Part shown: piece after piece, positions 1 through 9,393 of the stretch | Numbering within the stretch: the stretch's first letter is position 1 | Layout of the letters: each line of letters starts with the position of its first letter | Assembly (NCBI RefSeq): GCF_011516645.4 | Contig: NZ_CP088287.1 | Span: forward strand, 1 to 64,000 | DNA from: Bradyrhizobium septentrionale | GTDB lineage: Bacteria > Pseudomonadota > Alphaproteobacteria > Rhizobiales > Xanthobacteraceae | DNA length: 64,000 nucleotides | Direction of reading: 5' to 3' | Notes under the pieces: generated by a model | The model's database searches: none | Told to the model about the DNA's origin: nothing | Seen by the model: the letters and a program-made list of their open reading frames with translations, nothing else | Position numbers and translations under genes: made by a program

Positions 1-22
1 TCTCGGACCGGCCCAAACTCAA

Positions 23-436
23 TCAGCTAACCTCCGCCCAACAATCGTCGTTCTCATAAATCCGCACGCTCTCGCAATCAGGAATGCGCTCAAAGAACCA
101 ACTGGCAATGATCTCGGCGGTCGGGTTCTCCAGTCCTTCGACATCGTTGAGAAGTCGATGATCGACCAGTTTAATCAACGGCCCCACCTCGGCATCCATC
201 TCAGCGAAGTCCTTCACGAAGCCCCTACCGTCCAACCCTCCCTGCATCACGACTTCCATGCGGTAGTTGTGTCCGTGTAGATTCTTGCACTTGTGGCCAT
301 CGGGTAGATTGGGAAGGCGATGAGCGGATTCGAACCTATAGGTGCGCCCAATCCGCGTTGTGAGAACGACATCATCGCCGTCACTCCGCGAGCGCCTCTC
401 AGAAACAATGCGCTGGGAAGAAAAGTGCTTGTTCAT
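23..436 (-). CDS. queD: 6-pyruvoyl-tetrahydropterin synthase / QueD-family protein
   Basis: A 137-residue protein of the PTPS/QueD fold, whose QueD members make 6-carboxy-tetrahydropterin from dihydroneopterin triphosphate in queuosine (7-deazaguanine) synthesis. Visible signatures are ESAHRLP near residue 37, the Cys and HGH zinc/catalytic cluster (CKNLHGHNY, about 50-58), VDHRLLND about 92-99 and NPTAEIIA about 104-111. These match the zinc-binding histidines, the catalytic Cys and the late conserved motifs of the family. Length is normal, with about 30 extra N-terminal residues of low similarity. The ATG at 436 is used; a downstream start nearer residue 27 is possible. No other queuosine gene is visible, so a role in 7-deazaguanine DNA modification cannot be excluded but has no support here. 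Confidence 0.85.
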   Translation of the reverse strand: MNKHFSSQRIVSERRSRSDGDDVVLTTRIGRTYRFESAHRLPNLPDGHKCKNLHGHNYRMEVVMQGGLDGRGFVKDFAEMDAEVGPLIKLVDHRLLNDVEGLENPTAEIIASWFFERIPDCESVRIYENDDCWAEVS

Positions 437-1071
437 GGTATCCCCATAAGCTTGTGCGCCTGAAGAATCACTCTCCAGAGCAAATTACTCAGGCAATAGG
501 CGATAGCCAACTCCGTATCTCATTTGCGGTAAGGCCCATGCGAACCGGCCGCACCTCACAAAAGGCATCGCCGGACTAATGCGGCGGTCGCGCAAGCGAA
601 GGCTGCAAAGGAAGAGCGCAAGACCGCGCGCACGACACGGTGCGCGGATGCCCAGCAGTCGTGACGGCGTAGACAGTAGGACTCCTCCCCCGATGCCCCG
701 ATTGCGCTAAAAAACCGCCGAAGAAGGAAGAATTCCTAATAAGCCCAGCCGAATTTTGTGACCACCTGCGTTTAACCCCAATCCATGCGGCCGGGACGTC
801 AATTCAGGTCCGTTTCGAGCTGCGAGGTTGTGTTTTCGGACTTGGGCAGCAAAAGCGGAGTCCGTCTGGGACGAGAGCTTGCGTGCCGGACAGAGGGTCG
901 CGACGGAGCAACGACAATCGAAAGTTCAAGTGTCGATCATCCTCACCTTTAGCACAATCTCGTCGTTGCCTTCCCGTTGCACCGGGACAACGTCCATTAC
1001 CCGTCGTCGCTCTGGACGCACGGACCAGACGCTGCTGAACAGCGTCTAGCAGTCACTCGTGTCAGCTTCGC
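437..1071. other. 635-bp gap without a convincing gene
   Basis: This lies between the divergent queD-like and phosphoesterase genes. It holds a 73-codon open frame (828-1049) with no family features and no clear ribosome site, judged non-coding. Promoters for both flanking genes probably lie here, but none could be assigned with confidence. Confidence 0.5.
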
Positions 1072-2775
1072 GTGAGCGTCCCTTGCCCCGAATGTTTCGG
1101 CGCGCCCATTGACACCAAACGCCACTTGCCGGATCGTGTTGAGCGAGCCGACCCATTATTAACATCAAAAGTTGTGCAACGCACGCAAGCTGATCGCGAG
1201 AAGGCTGCAGAGCGCACGCGAGCAAAGACGATTTTAAGGCCGCCACGGAGAGCCGAAGTGAGTCCTCCTCTTTCGCACATTTTCGTACTCATGCTCGAAA
1301 ATCGCTCGTTCGATCACATGCTCGGCTTCTCGGGCATTGTCGGAACGGACGCTGTCACCGGCCGGCGACGTTCGGTCAACGGACTTACCGGGTCGGAAGC
1401 CAACCAATATCAAGGACGAACCTACCCGGTCAGCCACCCAGCCGATTCGGCGATGGCTGCCGATCCCGGCCACGAGTTCACGGATACGGTCGAGCAGCTC
1501 TGTGGACCGACGGCAACTTACCCGCCAAGCGGCAGCTATCCGCCGATCAACAACAGCGGGTTCGTCGCCGACTACGCCGCGCATGTTAGAAGCAACGCGG
1601 GCGCCATCATGAAATGCTTCTCGCCGGATCAACTGCCAGTCTTGACAAAACTCGCCTCGACCTTCGCTGTTTGCGATAGCTGGTTTGCCTCAATTCCAGG
1701 CCCTACGTTCCCAAACCGATTCTTTGCCTGCGGCGCTTCGTCCGGCGGACTCGACCACAGTCCGACGTCGTGGGAACTGTTTACGTGGGAGACCGTCTCC
1801 GGGTTTCAGCTGCCCCATGGCTCGATCTTCGATGCCCTCGGGGCGAAGTTCGGTTCGGGATGGCGCATCTATGCTGGCGACAATCTGCCGATGGCGACCG
1901 CGCTCAAGAACATCCACCATGCGAATGTCACGCCTTACGCTTCGTTCGCCAATGATGTAGCCAACGCAAATTACCCTTGGCTCTATACCTGGATCGAACC
2001 AAATTACGGCGACGTTCCTGGCGGCACATACAAAGGCGGCAACTCCCAGCATCCTCTCGACGGAGTGACTGCTGGCGAAGCGCTGATCAAGTCAACTTAC
2101 GAAGCAATTCGAAATTCGCCCCATTGGGCCACCGCCCTCCTCATTATCACCTGGGACGAGCACGGCGGATTCTACGACCACGTTATTCCGCCGCGGGCAG
2201 TCCCGCCCGGCGATACGCAGCCAGGCTCCAAATACAATCAATTCGGTTTCACTTTCGCTCAGTATGGCGTTCGCGTCCCAGCAGTGGTGGTGTCGCCGCT
2301 GATCCCGCCAAATGTCGTCGATGGAAGGCTTTATGACCACGCCACGATCCCGGCGACCGTCGAGGCTGCATTCGGCATCAAGCCGCTGACGGCACGAGAC
2401 GCAGCAGCCAATACGGTGCTTCCTTTGCTGTCGCTGACACAGCCGCGCGACTGCCCGAAACGATTGCCAACACCCGTTCCCCTCGAGGCGCCCAGAGTTC
2501 GGCAGCTCATGCCGCGGCCGACCGATACGGTCAACAGCGGCAATCTGCCAGGCGTCCTCCTTGCGGCGGCGCGACTCGATCAGGAGCTCTCGCCGCCCTC
2601 CGAGGTGCAGGCGATCCTTGCGAAGGTCCAGTCCATCCAAACGCGGGACGACGCCCAGCGGTACCTGGACGAGGTCAACTCGAAAGCCGAAGCCGAGAAA
2701 GCCGATGAGCAAGCCCGTTTTCGGCTGTTGCGCCGAAAGCCCAGGAAGCGGAGCACGAAAAAGAACGCAACCTAA
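1072..2775 (+). CDS. Phosphoesterase family protein (phospholipase C / acid phosphatase type)
   Basis: Member of the phosphoesterase family (PF04185) that includes bacterial phospholipase C and acid phosphatases. The metal and nucleophile region is HIFVLMLENRSFDHMLGF near residues 68-85, with the later TFPNRFF block and the metal-binding ITWDEHGGFYDHV block near residue 360, so the catalytic domain is complete. The C-terminus is rich in Lys/Arg. The longest frame opens with a GTG at 1072 that lacks a ribosome site. A GTG at 1258 has GGAG seven bases upstream and starts just before the conserved domain, so it is a strong alternative. No clear signal peptide is visible. It lies 16 bp upstream of the multicopper oxidase gene, probably in one operon. 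Confidence 0.85.
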   Translation: MSVPCPECFGAPIDTKRHLPDRVERADPLLTSKVVQRTQADREKAAERTRAKTILRPPRRAEVSPPLSHIFVLMLENRSFDHMLGFSGIVGTDAVTGRRRSVNGLTGSEANQYQGRTYPVSHPADSAMAADPGHEFTDTVEQLCGPTATYPPSGSYPPINNSGFVADYAAHVRSNAGAIMKCFSPDQLPVLTKLASTFAVCDSWFASIPGPTFPNRFFACGASSGGLDHSPTSWELFTWETVSGFQLPHGSIFDALGAKFGSGWRIYAGDNLPMATALKNIHHANVTPYASFANDVANANYPWLYTWIEPNYGDVPGGTYKGGNSQHPLDGVTAGEALIKSTYEAIRNSPHWATALLIITWDEHGGFYDHVIPPRAVPPGDTQPGSKYNQFGFTFAQYGVRVPAVVVSPLIPPNVVDGRLYDHATIPATVEAAFGIKPLTARDAAANTVLPLLSLTQPRDCPKRLPTPVPLEAPRVRQLMPRPTDTVNSGNLPGVLLAAARLDQELSPPSEVQAILAKVQSIQTRDDAQRYLDEVNSKAEAEKADEQARFRLLRRKPRKRSTKKNAT

Positions 2776-2791
2776 TGAAAGGAGGTCAAAC

Positions 2792-4579
2792 ATGCGGGCA
2801 AACACGAAACTCCTTATTAGCACCGGCAGTCTTTCAATCTTGATTGGTCTCATGGCCAACCCGGGGCCCGTAAGCGCCGCCGAACTTATTGACATGGTCG
2901 CGTCCCGGCCATGCTCGGCGATCGCGGGTGATCGCGTCGGCGCCTCCGGCAATTGCAGCGCTTCCGCCGACCACAAGAAACTGGCAGTCACGCTGACGGC
3001 AAAGCAGATCGATCTGAACAAATCACCTGGTGACGCCGGCTCTGTCAGCTTCGATCTGCCCGACGGCGTCACCTTTCCCGGCTCTGAAGCCCGCCGGATT
3101 TCGGTCGATGGCTTGATGCTCTACAATGATGCTCTCGCTCCCGAAGTCTGGCGGGTGAACCCCGGCAGCACGCTCGAGATCAAGCTGGTCAACCACTTAA
3201 GCGCCGGCGAAACAGGCTCCACGAACCTTCACACGCACGGGCTTCTTGTTACGCCAGACCTCGACACCAAGGGCGCAAAGGCCCTCGAGCCGGTCGGCGA
3301 CACCGTTTACGTTTGCACGATTCCGGAGGGTGAGAGCACGACCTCGCCGAGCGCCAAGAACTGCGCGGCTCACGGCGCCTACTACGGCAACACAACCTCA
3401 GAAATGAATTACCGGATCGCTTTGCCGTCGGATCATCCAGAAGGCCTGTTTTGGTATCACCCGCACGTCCACATGAATGCGCGCACGCAGGTCGGCGCTG
3501 GCCTCTCCGGGCTCATCTTCGTCCAGGGCGCAACCGGCAGCGCCAGCGGTGGCGCGCGCGTAACAAGCGGCGCTCAGCCAACCGAACGCTTCCTGATGCT
3601 GAAGGATCACCAGATCGGTTCGGTCTCGGGAGGCGATCCGGCGACCCTCAAAGCCAGCTTCCTGCCGGTCGGAGACCACGATGCCGGGCTTTGCGGCGCC
3701 GGAACGACGGTGCGCGGCACCTGCTTCGCCGACGACAAGGGCTGGCTCTTCACCGTAAACGGCCAAGTTTACCCGCACATCACAGTCAAGTCGGGCGAGC
3801 GCGAGATTTGGCGGATCGCCAATACCAGCGCCGACATGACCTACGATCTCGCGCTTGTGGCCAAAGACAGCGGCCGTCCGCTACGCATGCAACTCCTAGC
3901 GCGCGACGGCATTGCTGCAGCCCAGGAAGGCGCAGATTCCGCCATTCTCGTCGAACGTGTGCTTATGATGCCAAGCTCTCGCATCGAGGTGGCCATCGAT
4001 CGCGTCGCCAGCGAAGGCCTGTTCGACAGCGGCAAGCCGCTGGAAGCGGTGTTGAAGACGTACGGCTATTACACGGGTGGCGACGCCTGGCCGGCGGTCG
4101 AGCTTGCGAGCGTGAAATTCGAAGCCGCTCCGGCTGCGATCCCGACGGCGAGGCCACGGGTTGTTCCCCATCACGTGACGGCCGGCGTTCCTTCGGTGAC
4201 AAAGGCCTTGGAGCCGCTGCGGGTGTCCGCATGGACTCCGTCCGCGTCGCCAAACACGGCCGCACCGCCCGCGCGTGCGGTTAAGGGAGACGCGCGCGCA
4301 CCAGGGCCCGACCCGGCTTTCGGCGGCGATCACATGTTGCACGCCGGTGGCGTCAACGAGCATCCTTTGCCATTGCCCTCCGTCGAAGAGTGCAAACCGC
4401 TGCTGCCCGGCGAGGAGCGCCTGATCGTCCTTGCGATCGAAAAGCCGGACAAAGATCACGAGTGGTTCAAGATAGGCGCAACGCGCGCAAAACGGCGGCA
4501 AACTCTGACCAAGTGCAGCGCCTTCTGCCGTCTTGCGACACCAGCACCCGAAGTGGCTGTCGTGACTTCGCGGTCCTGA
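2792..4579 (+). pseudogene. Multicopper oxidase, C-terminus lost at RIT element junction
   Basis: The start is the ATG at 2792, preceded by a strong AAAGGAGGT. The N-terminus carries a signal peptide ending near ...PVSAAE, so an exported enzyme is expected. Two multicopper-oxidase copper motifs are present: NLHTHGLL near residue 146 and FWYHPHVH near residue 220. The C-terminal type 1 copper motifs (HPFHxH and HCHxxxHxxxGM types) are absent. From about 4490 the DNA becomes the middle of a tyrosine recombinase gene and the frame ends in about 30 unrelated residues. Without the last copper site the product should not be active. It follows the phosphoesterase gene by 16 bp. Confidence 0.85.
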
Positions 4580-5055
4580 CCATGCTTGTTCGCCTGGGCT
4601 TGCGGGCAGGCGAAGTCGCCAAACTGCAACTTGAGCACATCGATTGGCGAGCCGGCGAGATCGTGATTGCCCACAGCAAAGGCAATCGCACCGAACGATT
4701 GCCATTGCCAGCGGATGTCGGCGAAGCAATTGCGGCTTACTTGCGTCACGGCCGTCCCGCAAGCACGCAAGGCCGCACAGTGTTTGTACGGATCACAGCT
4801 CCGCATCATGCTCTCACCACTGGCGCGGTAACGCAGATTGTTCGCCACGCTGGCGAACGGTGCGGCTTTGAACCGATCCATGCTCACCGGCTGCGTCACA
4901 CCGCGGCGACTCTGATGCTACGCGGCGGGGCATCGCTGCCCGAGATCGGACAACTTCTGCGTCACCGCAACGCTATCACGACATCGATTTACGCCAAGGT
5001 CGATCGCGATGCTCTGCGATCGATCGCCCGCCCTTGGCCGGGAGACGTCGCATGA
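4495..5055 (+). pseudogene. First RIT tyrosine recombinase, 5' truncated
   Basis: Only the catalytic half of a tyrosine recombinase is present, about 186 residues. It has the first catalytic Arg in LGLRAGEVAKL, the HRLRHTAAT box (His, Arg) and the LLRHRN...SIYAKVD segment with the nucleophile Tyr. The N-terminal core-binding domain is missing and no start codon belongs to it, because the left part is replaced by multicopper oxidase sequence. The stop overlaps the start of the next recombinase (ATGA at 5052-5055). Catalytic residues remain, but the protein would lack most DNA-binding contacts. Confidence 0.85.
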
Positions 5056-5975
5056 ACGCTCTCCGCAAGGCTCTCGTAGACTATTTTGCGGTTCGCCGCG
5101 CCCTCGGCTTTAAGCTCTATCGAGCCGAGAAACTCCTCGGTCAGTTTCTCACCTTCGTCGAGGATCGCGGCGAAGACCATCTAACAACCAAGACGGCGCT
5201 CGCTTGGGCGGCACTCCCTCAGGGCGGTCGAACCTGGGCGTTTGCCCGACTTTCCGTTGTTCGCCGCTTCGCCAATCACCTGCGCGGGATCGATCCCGCG
5301 ACCGAGGTGCCCCCGACCCACTTGCTGGTGCAGCAAAAAGGCCGAGCCACCCCCTACCTATACTCGGAGGCGGATATCGCGGCCCTCCTCGCCGCAGCCG
5401 GGACGCTGCGGACGCCGCACCGAGTGGCGACATTTCGGACATTGATCGCTCTGCTTGCAGTGACCGGAATGCGGGTTGGGGAAGCGATCGGCCTCGACCG
5501 CGACGATTTTGACTCCGTCGTTGGACTACTCACCATTCGGAACGCAAAGTTCGCCAAGTCTCGCCAATTGCCGCTGCATCCGAGCACCGTGGCTGCACTG
5601 GTTGATTATCTGCGTCGAGACGACCGTCCGGCAAACTCGTCGAATACGCCCGCACTGCTGGTCACTACGGTTGGCACCAGGTTCGGCTACATGGGCGTCC
5701 AGCCTGTCTTTCGTCAAATTGTGGAGGTCGCCGGCCTCAAGCCGCGCTCTGCCTCATGCCGTCCGAGGCTGCATGACCTGCGGCATGGATTTGCCGTCAA
5801 CACCATCCTTGATGGATATCGAGATGGCCGGGAGCCGGGGAACCGGATCGCGTTGTTGTCGACCTACCTCGGCCACGTCGATCCTGTCAGCACATACTGG
5901 TATCTTTCAGCTGCGCCGGAGTTGCTGACGCTGGTTGGTGATCGTTTGGAGCGGCACCTCGGAGGTGCCGCATGA
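5052..5975 (+). CDS. Second RIT tyrosine recombinase
   Basis: A 307-residue tyrosine recombinase. Catalytic residues lie in TGMRVGEAIGL (Arg), HDLRHGFAV (His-x-x-Arg), YLGHVD (His) and a following STYWYL (Tyr). The N-terminal SAM-like core-binding part (about 1-100) is present, so the length is normal. The ATG at 5052 overlaps the stop of the first recombinase as ATGA; the same arrangement with the third gene points to translational coupling. In RIT elements the three recombinases belong to different subfamilies and are thought to act together. Confidence 0.85.
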   Translation: MNALRKALVDYFAVRRALGFKLYRAEKLLGQFLTFVEDRGEDHLTTKTALAWAALPQGGRTWAFARLSVVRRFANHLRGIDPATEVPPTHLLVQQKGRATPYLYSEADIAALLAAAGTLRTPHRVATFRTLIALLAVTGMRVGEAIGLDRDDFDSVVGLLTIRNAKFAKSRQLPLHPSTVAALVDYLRRDDRPANSSNTPALLVTTVGTRFGYMGVQPVFRQIVEVAGLKPRSASCRPRLHDLRHGFAVNTILDGYRDGREPGNRIALLSTYLGHVDPVSTYWYLSAAPELLTLVGDRLERHLGGAA

Positions 5976-6961
5976 CCGCACTTGCCCCAACCCTGCAAGC
6001 GTTCTTCACGGAACGCCTGATCCGCCAGCGCCAGGCTAGTCCCCATACACTTGCGGCCTACCGGGACACGCTGCGGCTGCTGCTGATCTTCGCGTCCGAG
6101 AGGAAAGACGTCGAACCATCGAAGCTAGACATCGACGATCTTGATGCGCCGCTCATCGGCGCCTTCCTCGACCATCTTGAGAAGCAGCGGGAGAATAGTG
6201 CGCGCACTCGCAACGCTCGACTCGCCGCCGTCCGTTCGCTGTTCCGGTACGCAGCGCTTCGACATCCCGAGCATGCCGCCATAATCGAACGCGTGCTTGC
6301 CATTCCGCGCAAGCGTTTCGACCGGAGGATCGTCACTTTCCTGATCGAACCGGAACTCGATGCGCTGTTCCGCGCACCCGACCGCTCGACCTGGACCGGG
6401 CGGCGCGACCATACCTTGCTTACGCTCGCGGCCCAAACGGGCCTGCGTGCGTCAGAATTGATCGGCCTTCGCCTCAGCGATGTTCATCTCGGCACTGGCG
6501 CCCACGTCAGTTGCATGGGGAAAGGACGGAAGTTGCGGATCACACCGATTACCTCGGGCATGGTCGCCCTCCTGCGTGTTTGGCTCGCCGAGCGCGCCGG
6601 TCAGCCGGCGGAGCCACTTTTCGTCACCCGATCGGGGACGTCACTGAGCCGTGACGCCGTCGAACATCGGCTCGCCAAATACGTTCAGATCGCCACCCGC
6701 GCCTGTCCGTCGTTGGGACAGAAAACCATCAGCATGCATGTGTTGCGTCATAGCGCCGCGATGCGATTGCTTCGGGCGGGAATTGAAACTTCGGTGATTG
6801 CACTTTGGCTCGGCCATGAGCAGGTCGAAACCACCCACATCTACCTACACGCTGATATGGGAATCAAGGAACGCGCACTGGCCGCGACAGATCCAGCGGT
6901 AGCCACTCCCGGTCGTTTTCGACCGAATGACAAGCTTCTCTCATTTCTGGAGGCACTGTGA
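5972..6961 (+). CDS. Third RIT tyrosine recombinase
   Basis: A 329-residue XerD-like tyrosine recombinase, complete. It has an N-terminal core-binding domain (about 1-100), TGLRASELIGL with the first Arg, HVLRHSAAMRLL with His and Arg, and WLGHEQVETTHIYLHAD with His and the Tyr nucleophile. The start overlaps the previous stop as ATGA. Its stop codon touches the 12-bp inverted repeat of the element end, so nothing but the terminus follows it. It probably binds the element ends with its two partners. Confidence 0.88.
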   Translation: MTALAPTLQAFFTERLIRQRQASPHTLAAYRDTLRLLLIFASERKDVEPSKLDIDDLDAPLIGAFLDHLEKQRENSARTRNARLAAVRSLFRYAALRHPEHAAIIERVLAIPRKRFDRRIVTFLIEPELDALFRAPDRSTWTGRRDHTLLTLAAQTGLRASELIGLRLSDVHLGTGAHVSCMGKGRKLRITPITSGMVALLRVWLAERAGQPAEPLFVTRSGTSLSRDAVEHRLAKYVQIATRACPSLGQKTISMHVLRHSAAMRLLRAGIETSVIALWLGHEQVETTHIYLHADMGIKERALAATDPAVATPGRFRPNDKLLSFLEAL

Positions 6962-7044
6962 TTATGCCGACTCCAAAGCAGCGATCGCCACCGTCAGAGC
7001 CCGTCCTGAGCCAATGGTCGGCATAATCCAGAAGTCGGCATAAT
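6961..7044. repeat. RIT right-end inverted repeat
   Basis: ATTATGCCGACT (6961-6972) and AGTCGGCATAAT (7033-7044) are perfect 12-bp inverse copies. An 11-bp copy GTCGGCATAAT occurs at 7017-7027 in the same orientation as the outer one. This is the probable recombinase-binding terminus. SRAP codons start at its outer edge. No matching copy was seen at the left junction near 4490. Confidence 0.75.
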
Positions 7045-7767
7045 CTCTACTCGATCACCACCAACCAGGCCGCCATCAGCGCGCTGTTCCGCGTCGTCAA
7101 CCGGTATGTCGGCAATCTCGCGCCGATGCCCGGCGTATTTCCGGACTACAAGGCGCCGATCATCCGGACGGGCGCCGAGGGGCGCGAGGTTGCGACCGCG
7201 CGGTGGGGCATGCCGTCGTCGTCGAAGGCGCTGATGGACGCCACCAAGAAGCGCGCGGAGAAGCTGCAAGCCAAGGGCAAGGCGGTCGACTTCAAGGAAT
7301 TGCTCCGGATGGAGCCGGATTCGGGAACCACCAACATCCGCAACGTAAAGTCCAAGCACTGGACGCGATGGCTGGGTCCGGAGCACCGCTGCGTGGTGCC
7401 GTTCAACTCGTTCAGCGAGTTCAACAAGGCCGAGGGCGGCGACATCTGGTTCGCGCTCGACGAGACCCGCCCGCTCGCCTGCTTCGCCGGCATCTGGACC
7501 AACTGGACGTCGGTGCGGAAGGTCAAGGAGGGCGAGACCGTCAACGACCTCTACGCCTTCCTTACGACGGAGCCGAACGCCGAGGTCGGCGCCATCCATC
7601 CGAAGGCGATGCCGGTGATCCTGACAACGCCCGACGAGGTAGAGACCTGGATGACCGCGCCGGCCGACGAAGCGCTGAAGCTGCAGCGCCCGCTGCCGGA
7701 CGGGGCGCTGCGGATCGTCGCGCGGGGCGTGAAGGAAGATCCATCAAACCCGATCGTGCCCGGATGA
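7042..7767 (+). pseudogene. SRAP (YedK/HMCES-like) protein lacking start and catalytic Cys
   Basis: SRAP proteins shield abasic sites in single-stranded DNA by a covalent link through Cys2. Here the frame resumes at codon 3 ([11 protein letters not shown]) directly after the RIT repeat; the intact relative at 54324 begins [13 protein letters not shown]. Start codon and Cys2 are therefore gone, while the rest is well kept: [34 protein letters not shown] and a late [10 protein letters not shown] block. An internal ATG at 7126 could allow translation, but the product would lack the active Cys. It is a knock-out by element insertion at codon 2/3. Confidence 0.88.
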
Positions 7768-7992
7768 TCAGCATCTCGAAAGCCGGCAGCATGCGGTCAC
7801 CGGTCATCATCGTGGTGGTCGAGCTGGCGAATGCCTTCCGCTAACAAGCGGAGGCTCCGTGAACGACGAATCCCCGACAAGATGGCTCGATCCGATCTCC
7901 GAAAGCGCGTTACCGTCGAAATCCCACACTCGTCGTTGACCTGCGGGGATGTAGGTTGCTACCGAGAGAGTCCGCAACCATTGTTTCCGCCG

Positions 7993-9288
7993 ATGCCAAC
8001 CCCCGCCACCGAACAGCAGAAATGGCTCGACGAAGTCCGGCGCGCGCTGGAATTCGCTGAGGAGAACGTCGGAGCCGACATCGTGGCGACGCGGAACGCG
8101 CTCTACGCGCTCTGGCGAGCCATGGATGGCGCCCCGGGTACGACGCGCGACCTCTTTCGCCGGTTCGACGAAGACACGCTCGTAGCTGACGCCGCTGGGC
8201 TGAGTACGAATGGGCTTTTTTCTGGAATTCCCCTGACGGCGGCCAATCAGCTTCAGCGGAAGGAGCTTCTGTACGCCCTCGCGGTCCGGCTGAGATGTGT
8301 CGAAGACCTGCTGCACGAGATGATGGACGGTGTGCCCATACGGAGCGAAGCCCAGTGCTTGGCGACCTACGAGGGCCGCGAAGGATTCGTCCTCCTGCGG
8401 CAGCCCCGCCACCGGATCGCGAAGACCCGCCAGACCTTCCGCAAGCGCGGTCTCCGCCGATCCAGCATCTTCCCGCTGAACATCGGCGACTATCGCGTAA
8501 AGCCGCTGTTCTTCGAGGATCCGCGCGCCCGCGACCGGATGATCGCGCAGCGCGACCTGTCGCTCGGCGCCGGTCTGTTCGAGGGTCTGAGCTTTGATCT
8601 CGGTCACGATGCTGGCGGCTTCTTCGTCAAGGGCGTCACCGCAGGGAATCAGATCGACGTTATCCGGGACGATCTCGCTTCGGCCTCGAATTCGGGGTGC
8701 GACGGCGTCGTCTACCCGGAGCTCACCGTCACGAGAGAGACGCTCGGCGAGATTGAAACCAGGATCGGCGGCGGAGACTGGCGGTCCGACCTCAGTTTCC
8801 TCGTTCCTGGCTCGCTGCATGAAGAGGTCGGCGGGCAGCGTTTCAACATCTGCTCGATTCTGAACGGGTACGGCGGGAAGATCGGGGAACACCGGAAGCT
8901 ATTCCAATTCACCGACGGTGCGAACGATGCGGAATCGATCGAACTAGGCATTGAGCTTCCCGTGCTCATCCTGCCGGACGCGACGATCGCCTTCGGCATC
9001 TGCCTGGACTACTGCGTCTCCGGCGAAGATCCACCTTACGAGGATCTGGACGTCGACTACTTCCTCGTTCCCTCGTGCGGCAACGGGACGACTATGGAAG
9101 GTCATATCGACCGGTCCAAGAAGTACGTCGACGTACGAAAGACGAGAACTCTGGTGGTGCAGCAGTTCTTCGACGAACGCTGCGTCGGAGATCCGCCGAT
9201 CGGATATGTCCTCTGCCGCCGAGACGATACTAGGCTGACGGTCCCGCAGACCGAAATGCGGATACGATGGGGCATTTACAATATTTGA
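7993..9288 (+). CDS. Nitrilase-superfamily (CN-hydrolase-like) protein with helical N-terminal region
   Basis: A 431-residue protein of unknown role. Its C-terminal half has a nitrilase-type triad: Glu243 in VVYPELTV, Lys302 in GEHRKLFQF and Cys337 in FGICLDYC. Enzymes of that superfamily hydrolyse C-N bonds. Residues 1-200 are mostly helical with no recognised domain. The ATG at 7993 is chosen because sequence before it looks non-coding, though the frame is open back to 7831; no strong ribosome site is seen, so the start is uncertain. It lies 105 bp upstream of the kinase-like gene in the same direction. Family assignment rests on the triad and spacing; the substrate is unknown. Confidence 0.65.
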   Translation: MPTPATEQQKWLDEVRRALEFAEENVGADIVATRNALYALWRAMDGAPGTTRDLFRRFDEDTLVADAAGLSTNGLFSGIPLTAANQLQRKELLYALAVRLRCVEDLLHEMMDGVPIRSEAQCLATYEGREGFVLLRQPRHRIAKTRQTFRKRGLRRSSIFPLNIGDYRVKPLFFEDPRARDRMIAQRDLSLGAGLFEGLSFDLGHDAGGFFVKGVTAGNQIDVIRDDLASASNSGCDGVVYPELTVTRETLGEIETRIGGGDWRSDLSFLVPGSLHEEVGGQRFNICSILNGYGGKIGEHRKLFQFTDGANDAESIELGIELPVLILPDATIAFGICLDYCVSGEDPPYEDLDVDYFLVPSCGNGTTMEGHIDRSKKYVDVRKTRTLVVQQFFDERCVGDPPIGYVLCRRDDTRLTVPQTEMRIRWGIYNI

Positions 9289-9302
9289 AGATACTTTACA
9301 CC

Positions 9303-9330
9303 TTGGCGGACGGAAGTGGTCTCCTATATT
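9303..9330 (+). promoter_or_regulatory. Possible sigma-70-type promoter
   Basis: TTGGCG (9303-9308) and TATATT (9325-9330) are separated by 16 bp, about 64 bp before the start of the kinase-like gene. This is by eye only. It suggests the second gene of the pair can be expressed on its own. Confidence 0.35.
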
Positions 9331-9393
9331 AAAGTTTCTTCAAGCGTTTGCTGCCATGAATGCCCTACGCGGCAGCTAAGGTGAGCTAAATCA

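Larger units (their letters stand above)
4490..7044 (+). mobile_element. RIT element (recombinase-in-trio), left end missing
   Basis: Three tyrosine recombinase genes in one direction, joined by ATGA overlaps at 5052 and 5972, are the hallmark of RIT elements. The right end is marked by ATTATGCCGACT (6961-6972) and its exact inverse AGTCGGCATAAT (7033-7044), with an extra copy at 7017-7027. The left terminus and the first half of the first recombinase are gone: the left boundary lies in the multicopper oxidase gene at about 4485-4500. The right boundary lies in a SRAP gene, so a deletion has joined the element to a different gene on its left. Confidence 0.8.

Noticed and set aside
437..800. 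preQ1 riboswitch upstream of the QueD-like gene
   Set aside because: No H-type pseudoknot pattern with an A-rich tail near the start codon could be recognised.
2092..3072. Minus-strand frame of 326 codons
   Set aside because: It crosses the phosphoesterase/oxidase boundary antisense to two well-supported genes and has no domain features.
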